A stretch of 64,000 nt of DNA. It comes from Candidatus Omnitrophota bacterium. GTDB taxonomy: Bacteria; Hinthialibacterota; Hinthialibacteria; Hinthialibacterales; Hinthialibacteraceae. Shown one piece after another: positions 17,879 to 27,143 of this stretch. The translations under genes were made by a program, and so were the position numbers. Position 1 is the stretch's first letter. Each line of letters begins with the position of its first letter. The DNA lies in the NCBI GenBank assembly GCA_013177805.1, contig JABLXU010000022.1:79595-143594 (forward strand). The letters are read 5' to 3'. A model generated the notes under the pieces. That model did not search any database. It was not told the DNA's origin and saw nothing but the letters and a program-made list of their open reading frames with translations.

Positions 17879-20052
17879 TGAAAAATACTTGGCGCATTTC
17901 AATCGGCGTGTGGACACTGGTTTGGATGCTCAGCGGCAGCGGCTCAGCCTGGGGCCAAATCACGGAACCGGAACTTTCCGGCGCGGCAGAACTGGCCGGC
18001 GCGTTGATCCAAAATCATTCCTATCTTTTCGCAAGTGTGGATCAAACGCGGTTGGATCAACTCAACCGGCGCTTGCGGGAATTCCGGAACCAAGCGCAAA
18101 AAACTTCATCAGGACAAGAGGCCGCAGCCATCATGAATCAAGCGGCAGATGCGATCCAATCCCTCTATGCCATCCTGGAAAAGGCGCCCTTCCGAATGGT
18201 GATCACGCCCGGCGCGCACGCTCTAACCCTTCCCCCCGATAAACCTGTAGAACTCCCTGGCGATGTGGGAGCGTTGCTCTTCCAGATTCAACTGGGCGAG
18301 GGTCCGGTCCGTTGCCAAACCCTCGATCTCGACTTCGCCGAGAAGTCGGCTATCGACATTGAAACGGAAGCCACCGGAATCCATTGGGTCCTGGTCAGCC
18401 TCACCAACGTGCCCGCGAAACTCACAACTGTTCCCGTGAATATCCGGCGGGGACCGGAACCGCGCATCCGCTTCTATGTGCAAGTGCAGACTCCCGCGTT
18501 CGGCCGGCTCAAAATGGAAATTCTCTCGGACGAAACGGGCAAGCCTGTTCCTGCCATGGTCCGTCTGGTCTGGAAAACCGATGGGCGCGACCGCCGGCCT
18601 GGCAACGCCATCGAGATCGCGCCGCAGATGGACAACCAAGGCCAGCCTTCGGGACGGCGCCGGGCACAACTCCCGGGACGTCTCGCGGGACCGTACTGGT
18701 GCGTGCCCAAGCCCTTCGACATGACTCTTCCCCCCGGGGAATGGGAAGTGACCATCCGCCGCGGCGTGGAACATATTCCCATCTTCCAGACCATTTCCGT
18801 GGCCGCCGGCCAGGTGAGCGAGTTCACGTTCCAACCCCGCCGCTGGGTGGATATGCGCCGGTTAGGCTGGTATTCGGGTGATGATCATGTCCATTGCCAG
18901 ATCCTCAACGATGGCGACGCGGGTCGCCTCATGGCTTGGGTGCAAGCGGAAGATATCCACCTGGCCAATGTGGTGAAGATGGGCGACCTGTACCGCACTT
19001 GGTTCGAACAGCGCGGGTGGGGGCCGGAAAACCGGGTAATCGAGGGGGATTACGTCTTGTCCCCCGGGCAGGAATGTCCGCGGACGCACAACGAACTGGG
19101 CCACACCATCCACATGAACACGAAAGAAATGGTGCGCGACACCAGCCAATATTATCTCTACGACACGGTGTTTGACGCGGTCCACGCGCAAGGCGGTTTG
19201 TCCGGCTATTGCCACGTGTTGTTCAACATGTTTCAGGTGCACCGCGACATGAGCATCAACATCCCCAAGGGGAAAACCGATTTTGTCGAGGTGATGCAAT
19301 TCGCCCAGATGGGGACGGACCTGTTCTATGATTTCTTGAACCTGGGATTCAAAATGACCGCTTCAGCCGGTTCGGATGTGCCGTGGGGCGGCACGGTCGG
19401 CGAAGTCCGGGTGTACGCCTTCCTGGGAGAGATCCCCTTCACACCGGACGCTTGGTTCGAGGCGGTGCGGCGCGGACGCACGTTCGTCACCAACGGGCCG
19501 ATGATCGACTTCCGCGTCAATGCCGCCTATCCGGGGGATGAGATCGCCGGGAATCCGCAACATCCGCTCCGGGTTCGGGCACGGGTTTGGGGACATCCGG
19601 ACCGGATGGTTCCCACGGAGTTGGAAATCGTGTCCCAGGGCGAAGTGATCCGCAAACTGGAATCACAGGATCCTCTGCGGCAGGAATTATCCCTCGAATT
19701 TGAAATGCCTGCCGGAAATGGATTTTGGATCGCCGCCCGCGCCAAGGGCAGCGACGGCTCCCTCGCCCACACCACGCCCATCTACGTCACCCGCGGCAAC
19801 CTGCGCTTTTGGAAATACGAAAATGTCAATGAGCTGATTGCCAAGCGCATGGCCAGTTTGGACGAAGTAGAAAATTTGGTCAATCAGGCCCGGGAGGACC
19901 TGAAACAAGGCAAGAATCCGGACAATCGTGAAACACGCCAGCTTGCGGAACAAGGCCCGGCTTTGCTGGAACGGGTGAATGAAGCGCGAAGAATCTACGA
20001 AAATCTGCTCCGGTTAGCCCAGGAAGAACAATCAGCGCGGGCTCCGTCATAA
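17878..20052 (+). CDS. Secreted CehA/McbA family (PHP-like) metallohydrolase
   Basis: About 724 aa. ATGATG offers two starts (17875, 17878); GGGGAGG is 6 nt from the second. Signal peptide ends near SAWGQ. A helical segment follows (50-110), then a beta domain, then the PHP-type core opening with RLGWYSGDDHVHCQ near residue 325 and running through S-G-Y-C-H-V and S-A-G-S-D-V-P-W-G. The C-terminal 80 residues form a coiled coil (EVENLVNQAREDLKQ). CehA/McbA proteins are metal-dependent hydrolases related to carbaryl hydrolase; natural substrates are mostly unknown. Coupled to the EF-hand protein upstream. Confidence 0.85.
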   Translation: MKNTWRISIGVWTLVWMLSGSGSAWGQITEPELSGAAELAGALIQNHSYLFASVDQTRLDQLNRRLREFRNQAQKTSSGQEAAAIMNQAADAIQSLYAILEKAPFRMVITPGAHALTLPPDKPVELPGDVGALLFQIQLGEGPVRCQTLDLDFAEKSAIDIETEATGIHWVLVSLTNVPAKLTTVPVNIRRGPEPRIRFYVQVQTPAFGRLKMEILSDETGKPVPAMVRLVWKTDGRDRRPGNAIEIAPQMDNQGQPSGRRRAQLPGRLAGPYWCVPKPFDMTLPPGEWEVTIRRGVEHIPIFQTISVAAGQVSEFTFQPRRWVDMRRLGWYSGDDHVHCQILNDGDAGRLMAWVQAEDIHLANVVKMGDLYRTWFEQRGWGPENRVIEGDYVLSPGQECPRTHNELGHTIHMNTKEMVRDTSQYYLYDTVFDAVHAQGGLSGYCHVLFNMFQVHRDMSINIPKGKTDFVEVMQFAQMGTDLFYDFLNLGFKMTASAGSDVPWGGTVGEVRVYAFLGEIPFTPDAWFEAVRRGRTFVTNGPMIDFRVNAAYPGDEIAGNPQHPLRVRARVWGHPDRMVPTELEIVSQGEVIRKLESQDPLRQELSLEFEMPAGNGFWIAARAKGSDGSLAHTTPIYVTRGNLRFWKYENVNELIAKRMASLDEVENLVNQAREDLKQGKNPDNRETRQLAEQGPALLERVNEARRIYENLLRLAQEEQSARAPS

Positions 20053-20224
20053 GGGAATCTCCGCCTGGGGGGATTTACTGTACAAAGATATTCGGTCGAT
20101 TTTTTATTCTTGCGCTATTTAAGGCTTCATCCCTTTAGGAAGGCTTGTATGATTGGAGGCAGCGGAACGATACGCCGCGGTTTCGGGCATCTCGAAAGAA
20201 TACAGGCCTGCGGGAGGTCATTTG

Positions 20225-21091
20225 GTGAGTTCGAATAAGGAAACCATCGTAAAAGCTCTGACGGCGGTGAAGGATCTGCCCACGCTGCCCACCGTGCTTA
20301 CACGCCTGCGGAACGCCCTGGAAGATGAAAAAATGGGCGCGGAGGGTATCGCCCGGATCATTTCCGAGGATCCCACCCTCACCAGCCAGATTCTCCGTGT
20401 GGTGAATTCCGCCTATTTCGCCGGCAAAGGCGGCCGCATCACCTCGGTCCAATATGCCGTCTCCCGGCTGGGCATGCGGGAAATCAACCGGATCTGCTCG
20501 GTCTTGGCGGTCATCGATACTTTCAAACACATCGGGCCGCATCTGGACCACCGGGAATTCTGGAAGCACAGCGTCATGACCGGCATCACCGCCCGGATCA
20601 TCTACCGCTTCCTCCGCAAACCCCTCTATCTGGTCGAAGATGAAGCCTACGTGGCAGGATTGCTGCACGACGTGGGTATCCTGATCCTCGATCACTATTT
20701 TCCTGCCTATTATATGCGCACCCGCCAGCAGGCTCAGCAAGAAAAAAAACCCTACGACCTCGTGGAACGCGAAACCATGGACATGGATCATGGCGAGGTC
20801 GGCGGCTTGGTGTTGAACCTATGGAACCTCCCTCCGGCCGTGGTGCAAGCGGTCAACTGGCATCACCGGCCTGATATGGCGGACACGCAACACCGGAGTC
20901 TGGTGAGCATCGTCACACTGGCGGATTCCATCTGCCGGGAATTGGCCATCGGCGAACCGATGGAAGGCGCAATCGTCTCCGGCGACAGCCAGAATCTGGA
21001 AGCCATCGGCCTTTCCTCTGATCAACTGCCCCTCATCAAAGAAAAAGTGAAGGAAGAAGAAGCACAATGCCAGTCCCTGTTGTCGTCATGA
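20225..21091 (+). CDS. HDOD domain signalling protein
   Basis: 288 aa. The start is set at GTG 20225 because GGGAGG stands 7 nt upstream; an earlier in-frame TTG has no such site. The HDOD core covers nearly the whole protein (LPTLPTVLTRL; ISEDPTLTSQILRVVNSAYF; VSRLGMREIN; GLLHDVGILILDHYFP). HDOD proteins act as scaffolds or output modules in motility, c-di-GMP and stress signalling and usually lack nucleotidase activity. It has no attached receiver or GGDEF domain here. Convergent with a separate HD-domain gene. Confidence 0.9.
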   Translation: MSSNKETIVKALTAVKDLPTLPTVLTRLRNALEDEKMGAEGIARIISEDPTLTSQILRVVNSAYFAGKGGRITSVQYAVSRLGMREINRICSVLAVIDTFKHIGPHLDHREFWKHSVMTGITARIIYRFLRKPLYLVEDEAYVAGLLHDVGILILDHYFPAYYMRTRQQAQQEKKPYDLVERETMDMDHGEVGGLVLNLWNLPPAVVQAVNWHHRPDMADTQHRSLVSIVTLADSICRELAIGEPMEGAIVSGDSQNLEAIGLSSDQLPLIKEKVKEEEAQCQSLLSS

Positions 21092-21214
21092 GCGGCTTCA
21101 AGCAATTTGCCCAGGATTGAACCGGAATCCACTATAAAGCCGCTTCGGACAAGGGCTATGATCGGATCACGAGTGGGAAACAACATCCAGTCATCCCCGG
21201 TGTGCTGAACAGGC

Positions 21215-21787
21215 TTATCCTTCCCTCCGGCCGTTCCAACCCAATTCATCCGCGTGGGGTTTCAAGGCATCGATCAGAAACTGAATGTGCTCACCCAAAT
21301 CAACGCCCAGCAATTCCACCCCCGCGCGGACTTCGTCCCGGTCCACCTTGGCCGCGAAACTTTTGTCTTTCAGTTTTTTCTTAACACTGGACGGCGCGAG
21401 CGTATGAATGCCATCCGGGCGCACGAAACAGCACGCCCCGATGAAACCCGTCAGTTCGTCGCAGGCCAGTAAGGCTTTGTCCAGCGGGGTTTCATACGGA
21501 ACGTTCCATTTCGTGTAATGCGCGGAAACGGCATGGGCGATGGCTTCCTCGCCTTGTTCGCGCAGCCAGGCCACAGTGCGGTTGGGATGCTCGTCCGGCC
21601 ATTGTTCGTAATCGGCGTCATGCAGGAGTCCGGCGATGCCCCAGGCTTCTACGTCGCTTTCCCCGTTGCCATACCGGTACGCCGCCGCCCGCATGGCGAT
21701 CTCGATGGAACGCGCGTGAATCCGTAAGGCCTCGTTCTTAGTCCACTCGCATAGTTTTTCCCAGGCTTGTTCCCGTGTCAAAGGCAT
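21215..21787 (-). CDS. HD domain phosphohydrolase (HDIG-type)
   Basis: 190 aa. Metal ligands of the HD fold are visible: H24, H56-D57 in GLLHDADYEQ, and H67, with a later D in LACDELTGFIGAC. This is the small single-domain family of predicted hydrolases annotated as HDIG proteins; they likely act on phosphoesters such as nucleotides, but the substrate is unknown. GGAGG lies 10 nt before the ATG. The gene faces the HDOD gene with about 120 bases between stops. Confidence 0.88.
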   Translation of the reverse strand: MPLTREQAWEKLCEWTKNEALRIHARSIEIAMRAAAYRYGNGESDVEAWGIAGLLHDADYEQWPDEHPNRTVAWLREQGEEAIAHAVSAHYTKWNVPYETPLDKALLACDELTGFIGACCFVRPDGIHTLAPSSVKKKLKDKSFAAKVDRDEVRAGVELLGVDLGEHIQFLIDALKPHADELGWNGRREG

Positions 21788-22237
21788 GGAAAGAATACCT
21801 CCGGTTGGTCCCGTACTGCAATGAGTTTATTCCAGGATGCAAATCCTGGGCTTGTTTCATAATAGGGATTCCTTTGCGATTCATACTGCCAAGTATGCTA
21901 GGGTATTTCTCGACGGATTGGACACTCGTCAGGTTTCTTGTTTAGAATCCCCTCACCCTGATCCGTTCTCCGTAACTGTCAACCGGAATGGAGCACTATC
22001 TCACGGCCCTATTCGGGAGTGGAGGATAGCGGGTAATGCGTAACCCTTCCTTCTCCCTCCGGGTGAGGGTGGCCTTTCCACCACGCTACGGGTTGCCGTA
22101 TTTTGTTTCAGTTCCTCAAATAAAGTGTGCCCCTCTCAGAAGTGGGCTTTCAAGGAATCCAGGAGTTCAATCCTGGGAGAGAATTTTCTCTGCAATCGAG
22201 CAAACAAATACCCCTTCTCCTCTTCGAGGCAACCCGG
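21788..22237. other. Intergenic region with degenerate repeat halves
   Basis: No supported gene. Two blocks of the dispersed repeat appear: CCCTCACCCT near 21948-21962 (inverted) and TTCTCCCTCCGGGTGAGGGTGGCCTTT near 22050-22078. Possibly two inverted, decayed copies. Confidence 0.4.
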
Positions 22238-23665
22238 CTACCTCATCCGCAATCCGGCCCGTGTGGGATCGTAATCGGGATTAGGCCAAGGCATTTGAGC
22301 GTTGACTTGCGCTCGCCAAGCCGCCAGATCCTGCTTCAAGGCGGATGCCGCTTCGGGAAGCTGTTGGGACAGATCGTTGGATTCGCCCACATCTTCTTTC
22401 AGGTTGTACAATTCCAGCTTCCCGTCCTCGAAGAACTCAATCAGTTTGTAATCCCCCTTCCGCACCGCGCCGTAAGGCGTGGCGCCCCCGGGATGATAAT
22501 GCGGGTAATGCCAATAAATCGCCTCACGGCCCAAAGTGGCCCGGGGATCTTGGAGCAAGGGGACCAGGCTCACGCCGTCCACGGATTCATTGGGAACCGG
22601 AATCGCTGCCATCTGCGCGATGGTGGGAAAATAATCCACACTGGTCACTGGTTCGGCGCAAACGCTCCCTGGCGGCGTCACGCCCGGCCAACGGACCAAC
22701 AGCGGCACGCGGACCCCGCCCTCGTAGGCCGAACCTTTCCCCGCGCGCAACGGGGCGTTGGAAGTATTGGGCAACAGGCCGCCGTTGTCACCAGTGAAGA
22801 AGATCACCGTGCGGTCCGCAAGGCCCAGTTTATCCAACGTGGCAAGAATCCGGCCCACGGTTTCATCCACGCTATGGATCATGGCGGCGTAGATGGGATT
22901 GTTATGCCGCGCGTGGGGATCGGCCTTGCGTTGGTAATATTCGATGAGTTCCTTCTTGGCCTGCAACGGATTATGCACCGCGTAATGCGCGAAATAAAGG
23001 AAGAACGGCCGGTTCCGGTTCTCCTCGATGAACCGGACCGCCTCGTCGCCCAGGCGGTCGGTCAAATATTCCCCCTCCGGGCCTTCTTTCAGGATGGGCA
23101 TTTTGTACGGGCTGAAGTAACTGGGTGGGTGCCCCAGGGAATTGCCCCCCACGTTGATGTCGAATCCCTGCGTGTCGGGAAAAAACGGATCACCACCCAG
23201 GTGCCATTTGCCAACGTGCGCGCAAGCGTACTCCTTGGATTTCAGAACTTCGGCAATGGTGGTTTCCTCATGCGCGAGTTGATTGTGGATCGCGGGAATC
23301 CGCAGCTGGGCAAAAGGCCGGTTATGGCCGGGAATCCAATCCGTAATCCCCAGCCGGGCGGGGTATTTCCCGGTCAAAATGGCAGCGCGGGTCGGCGAAC
23401 AGACCGTACAAGCGGAATAAGCATCGGTGAATTTCATCCCTTCGCCGGCCAGCCGGTCCATGTGTGGCGTCTCGTAAAACGGGCTGCCGTAGCAGGCCAA
23501 ATCGGTCCAGCCGAAATCATCGATGAGGAAAAAGATGAAATTTAACCGATCGTGGCCGGTTTCGGCAGCGGCATACCGGCCCATGCTCAACGCCATGGCC
23601 CCGCCCAACAGGCCCGGCCCCAATCTCTTCAGAAATCTCCGGCGGTCGATATTTCGTGGATTCAT
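22238..23665 (-). CDS. Tat-exported type I sulfatase (arylsulfatase family)
   Basis: 475 aa. A twin-arginine leader (RRRFLKRLG at 8-16) directs folded export. The metal pair D49-D50 in FLIDDFGW and the formylglycine motif C89-S-P-T-R with AAILTGK mark a Cys-type type I sulfatase; maturation needs a formylglycine-generating enzyme or anSME, neither of which is in the window. H and K ligands lie in HVGKWHLGG and the late metal motif in TGDNGG. It would remove sulfate esters from polysaccharides in the periplasm. Length is typical. Confidence 0.95.
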   Translation of the reverse strand: MNPRNIDRRRFLKRLGPGLLGGAMALSMGRYAAAETGHDRLNFIFFLIDDFGWTDLACYGSPFYETPHMDRLAGEGMKFTDAYSACTVCSPTRAAILTGKYPARLGITDWIPGHNRPFAQLRIPAIHNQLAHEETTIAEVLKSKEYACAHVGKWHLGGDPFFPDTQGFDINVGGNSLGHPPSYFSPYKMPILKEGPEGEYLTDRLGDEAVRFIEENRNRPFFLYFAHYAVHNPLQAKKELIEYYQRKADPHARHNNPIYAAMIHSVDETVGRILATLDKLGLADRTVIFFTGDNGGLLPNTSNAPLRAGKGSAYEGGVRVPLLVRWPGVTPPGSVCAEPVTSVDYFPTIAQMAAIPVPNESVDGVSLVPLLQDPRATLGREAIYWHYPHYHPGGATPYGAVRKGDYKLIEFFEDGKLELYNLKEDVGESNDLSQQLPEAASALKQDLAAWRAQVNAQMPWPNPDYDPTRAGLRMR

Positions 23666-23867
23666 GGTTATTGACTCCTCAATACGGCCGTTTTTTTATG
23701 GTAGGGCATTTCCAACAGCCATTAGCAGACCGGATGAATAGATATCCGGCAACGATTCACTCGATTGCGGAGAACGCATACCTTGCGCTCTTTCAGGATT
23801 TCCCGGTTATCGCGGGAAGCGTTGTTCTTCGTCAAACTGCTCTTCTTGAAAAGGTCTATTCCGATTT

Positions 23868-25727
23868 TCATCTCGGCCCGTTCTTCCCTGCCGCTTGAAA
23901 ACGGTAGAGAAATACATCTCCTTCTTCATGGATCAATTCCAAATAGCGGTCCACGAACTCCTGCCAGGCGGTTTCGATAGCCTTGGCCGGCGTCACGCCT
24001 GGATGCCGCTTATACAAGACCAAATCCACGCCCAGGCCGGTCAGTTTCCCGGCGGCGGCCTCCGCGCCTTGCTGGAGCCATGCGTCCATCTGTTCGCCGA
24101 AGTGGGCATCGCTGACGATGGATTTGCGGTCTAAATAAAAAAGATAACCGGTGCGGTAACCGTATAATTCCTCTTCCGGCGCGATGTGGGCGTCCATCCA
24201 GTCCTTCATCCGGAACAGAGGTTCCGTGAAATGCCCCCGCTCAATCAGCCAGGCGCGGCGGGCCGGTTCCGAGAGATGCACATCCCCGAACCAGCGGATG
24301 TTGGGACTGCTCAAATAATACAGCCGCTGTTGCGTGAAGGTGACCAGAAGGCTGATCAACACCAAGAGGCTAAGCCATCGGCCCCGCCGGAGCTGACGGC
24401 TCAACCAGGAGACAGCCAAGGTGATGCCCAGCACCACCACCCCGTAATTCGCCGCGTACAAGCGGGCCACATCCGATCCCCATAGCATGGGAAACAACAG
24501 ATAGGCAAATAGCAACTGCGTGACTGGTGAAAACCACCGTTTGGGGCGCAGGGCCAGCAACAGACCAAGCGACATAAGGCCGAGGAAGAAAATCAAATCG
24601 GCGTTGTACAGCAACCAGAGGATGTTGGTTTCAACTTGGCCCACGAACTCGCCGATGCTCTTGGATTTCAGAATATTCAGTCCATGGTTGTTGGCATTGG
24701 ACCGCATGGCAGGAACGAATTCTTCCTGCGTGGGGAAGATCTCCTCCAGCATGGGATACATGGGATTGCCGGTATAGAGAAACGATTTGATCATCCAGGG
24801 GCTATAGAGAAGCCAGGCGATAACCGTAAAGAGCGCTAACCGGATCAAACCTTCGCGCCAGGAGGCTCTTTTCCAAAGAAAATACCGGAGGGCGAGAAAC
24901 AACCACTGTGGGACAAAGCCGAACAACAAGCCGTTGAACTTGGTCCCCATCGCCATGCCGCAAAACACCGAAGAAAGGATGAACCAGCGGTTGGAGTTCG
25001 TTTCCAGCGAGTACCACAGCAAAACGGACGACAAAAACACGTAAAAATAAACCCCGCGTTCCACATTCACCATCACCGGCATGCGGAAATGCAGGCAGCA
25101 GAGATACACCGCCACCGCGAAAAGGCTCCATTCCCGCCGGCCGTACCGCCGCACGGCCGACGCCAGCAAGATCAACATGGGAATGAAATGGCCGTAGATG
25201 AACATCTTGGCCGTGGTGTCGTTGCCCGCCAGCAGAGAAAAAGTGTAATGCAGGTGAAGGTTCATCGGGTAATGCGAGGGCATGTTGAAGGGTACCAGCT
25301 GGATCGCGCCCCCGTGGGTGATGTAGTACAAAGGCACGCCCAGATGATACCAGACCGAATCCACTTCCCGCTCCGGCACGCAGACTCCCAGGAAATACCA
25401 CGTCAGGATGAATCCCGTGATCAGTCCCGCGAGGGGAGATTGGCGGAAATAGGGAACCGCCGCGCGCAACATGCCCTGCCCTTCCCGCCACCAGGCAGGC
25501 AACACAGCGAGAGAAATCCCTACCGCGATCGGCACGAGCACCCAAAACCGCAATCCCCCAACCAGCCCCAGCATGAAATACACGCCGGACAGCGCCGCTT
25601 CGCCCAGCCCAAACGAAACCGCCAGCCAATACCCATACGGCAAGGCAGGGCGCATCCGCCGGGCCAGGAGAAATCCCAATCCCCAGACCCACCCCAATTG
25701 CCATATGCCGGACAGGAGATTCAACAT
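23868..25727 (-). CDS. Polytopic GT-C type glycosyltransferase-like membrane protein
   Basis: 619 aa with about a dozen hydrophobic segments from residue 1 to about 470, then a soluble C-terminal domain. The first large loop carries V-P-E-R-E-V-D-S-V-W-Y-H-L near 110-123, the acidic position typical of lipid-sugar-dependent GT-C enzymes (ArnT/GT39/GT83 group). Such proteins move sugars from polyprenyl-phosphate carriers onto lipids, glycans or proteins at the outer face of the inner membrane. A second related but distinct protein follows murA on the same strand. Acceptor unknown. Confidence 0.75.
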   Translation of the reverse strand: MLNLLSGIWQLGWVWGLGFLLARRMRPALPYGYWLAVSFGLGEAALSGVYFMLGLVGGLRFWVLVPIAVGISLAVLPAWWREGQGMLRAAVPYFRQSPLAGLITGFILTWYFLGVCVPEREVDSVWYHLGVPLYYITHGGAIQLVPFNMPSHYPMNLHLHYTFSLLAGNDTTAKMFIYGHFIPMLILLASAVRRYGRREWSLFAVAVYLCCLHFRMPVMVNVERGVYFYVFLSSVLLWYSLETNSNRWFILSSVFCGMAMGTKFNGLLFGFVPQWLFLALRYFLWKRASWREGLIRLALFTVIAWLLYSPWMIKSFLYTGNPMYPMLEEIFPTQEEFVPAMRSNANNHGLNILKSKSIGEFVGQVETNILWLLYNADLIFFLGLMSLGLLLALRPKRWFSPVTQLLFAYLLFPMLWGSDVARLYAANYGVVVLGITLAVSWLSRQLRRGRWLSLLVLISLLVTFTQQRLYYLSSPNIRWFGDVHLSEPARRAWLIERGHFTEPLFRMKDWMDAHIAPEEELYGYRTGYLFYLDRKSIVSDAHFGEQMDAWLQQGAEAAAGKLTGLGVDLVLYKRHPGVTPAKAIETAWQEFVDRYLELIHEEGDVFLYRFQAAGKNGPR

Positions 25728-25798
25728 GAGGTTATTCGTGGAATCCCGGTGTTGGATTTATGGATGCCGGAAAACCATCCGCCGGAATGCAACCATCC

Positions 25799-27085
25799 TC
25801 ACCCCTCCACGCGGTGGATGCGCGCGCCCAGGGCGGCGAGACGCTCGTCCAAACGTTCATAGCCCCGGTCGATCTGCTCGATATTCTGGATTTCGCTGAT
25901 CCCTTGGGCGCACAACGCGGCGATCAGCAGGGCCATCCCCGCGCGAATGTCCGGGCTGCTCATCACCCGGCGGCTGAGGGGCGTCGGACCAACCACCACG
26001 GCCCGGTGCGGATCGCAGAGAATAATGTTGGCCCCCATGGAAATGAGCCGGTCCACGAAAAAAAGCCGGCTCTCGAACATTTTCTCAAATATCATCACCG
26101 TGCCCTGCGTCTGGGTAGCCGCCACCAACGCGATACTCATCATATCCGCGGGAAACGCCGGCCAGGGGCCGTCATCGATCTTCACCAGCGACGTGTACAG
26201 GTCGGGCTTGATTTTCAGAGGCTGTTGGCTGGGCACAAATATGTCCTGTTGGCGGATTTCCACCTCGATGCCGAGGCGTTGGAACTGGGTAAGGATCATC
26301 CGCATGTATTCCGGGGCGGCATCCTGGATCAGCAACTCGCCATGCGTCACCGCGGCCAGCGCGATGAAACTCCCAACCTCCAAATAATCCGCGGCGATGC
26401 AATGCGTGCCACCCCGCAAACGCTCCACGCCCTGGATGGTCAACACATTCGAGCCGATCCCCTCGATGCGCGCCCCCAGGTGATTGAGAAAATTGCACAA
26501 CTGCTGCACATGCGGCTCCGAGGCCGCGTTGCGCAAAATCGTTTCGCCCTCCGCCAGAGCCGCCGCCATCACCAGGTTCTCGGTGGCCGTGACGCTCGCC
26601 TCGTCCAGCAGGATATCCGCCCCTTTCAGGCGGCCGTCACACCAGAGTCGATACACGTCGTCGGCCAGTTCATACTTCGCCCCCAGGGCCTCAAAGCCAA
26701 ACAAATGCGTATCGATCCGCCGCCGCCCGATGCGGTCTCCCCCGGGCAGAGGGATCTCCGCGTGGCCGCAACGAACCAACAGCGGCGCGGAAAGCAACAC
26801 GGACGCGCGGATTTTCTGGCATAACTCCACAGGCAAACCGGTGGACCGCACGGTTTCCGCCCGGATCGTGATTTCATGAGCGCCGGGGCGGCGCGTCGCC
26901 GCCCCGATCGACTCGAGAATGGTGAGCAAATTGTTCACATCCCCGATGCCGGGAACGTTTTGGATGTGGACTTCCTCACCGGTCAACAACGCCGCCGCCA
27001 GAATGGGCAACGCTTCGTTTTTATTGCCTGCCGGCCGGATCGTCCCGCTGACCGGATGCCCTCCCTCCACCAAAAATTTCGCCAT
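25799..27085 (-). CDS. murA: UDP-N-acetylglucosamine 1-carboxyvinyltransferase, Asp-type active site
   Basis: 428 aa, full length. It adds enolpyruvate from PEP to UDP-GlcNAc, the first committed peptidoglycan step. Conserved K22-N23 in [16 protein letters not shown] and R/D contacts in GRRRIDTHL are present. The catalytic loop reads LPGGDRIG at 114-121: the Cys of E. coli MurA (C115) is replaced by Asp117. Asp at this position is known from Mycobacterium and Chlamydia and gives inherent fosfomycin resistance. It lies between two GT-C membrane genes. A MurA paralogue with another role is possible but less likely. Confidence 0.9.
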   Translation of the reverse strand: MAKFLVEGGHPVSGTIRPAGNKNEALPILAAALLTGEEVHIQNVPGIGDVNNLLTILESIGAATRRPGAHEITIRAETVRSTGLPVELCQKIRASVLLSAPLLVRCGHAEIPLPGGDRIGRRRIDTHLFGFEALGAKYELADDVYRLWCDGRLKGADILLDEASVTATENLVMAAALAEGETILRNAASEPHVQQLCNFLNHLGARIEGIGSNVLTIQGVERLRGGTHCIAADYLEVGSFIALAAVTHGELLIQDAAPEYMRMILTQFQRLGIEVEIRQQDIFVPSQQPLKIKPDLYTSLVKIDDGPWPAFPADMMSIALVAATQTQGTVMIFEKMFESRLFFVDRLISMGANIILCDPHRAVVVGPTPLSRRVMSSPDIRAGMALLIAALCAQGISEIQNIEQIDRGYERLDERLAALGARIHRVEG

Positions 27086-27143
27086 GGCATGATCCCTTCT
27101 ACACCGGTGGTTGTTGGAGCCAGTATATCGCCGTACCCCGGTT

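Noticed and set aside
22127..23545. Long plus-strand frame of 472 codons
   Set aside because: Antisense to the sulfatase, whose Tat leader and C-S-P-T-R motif are unmistakable.
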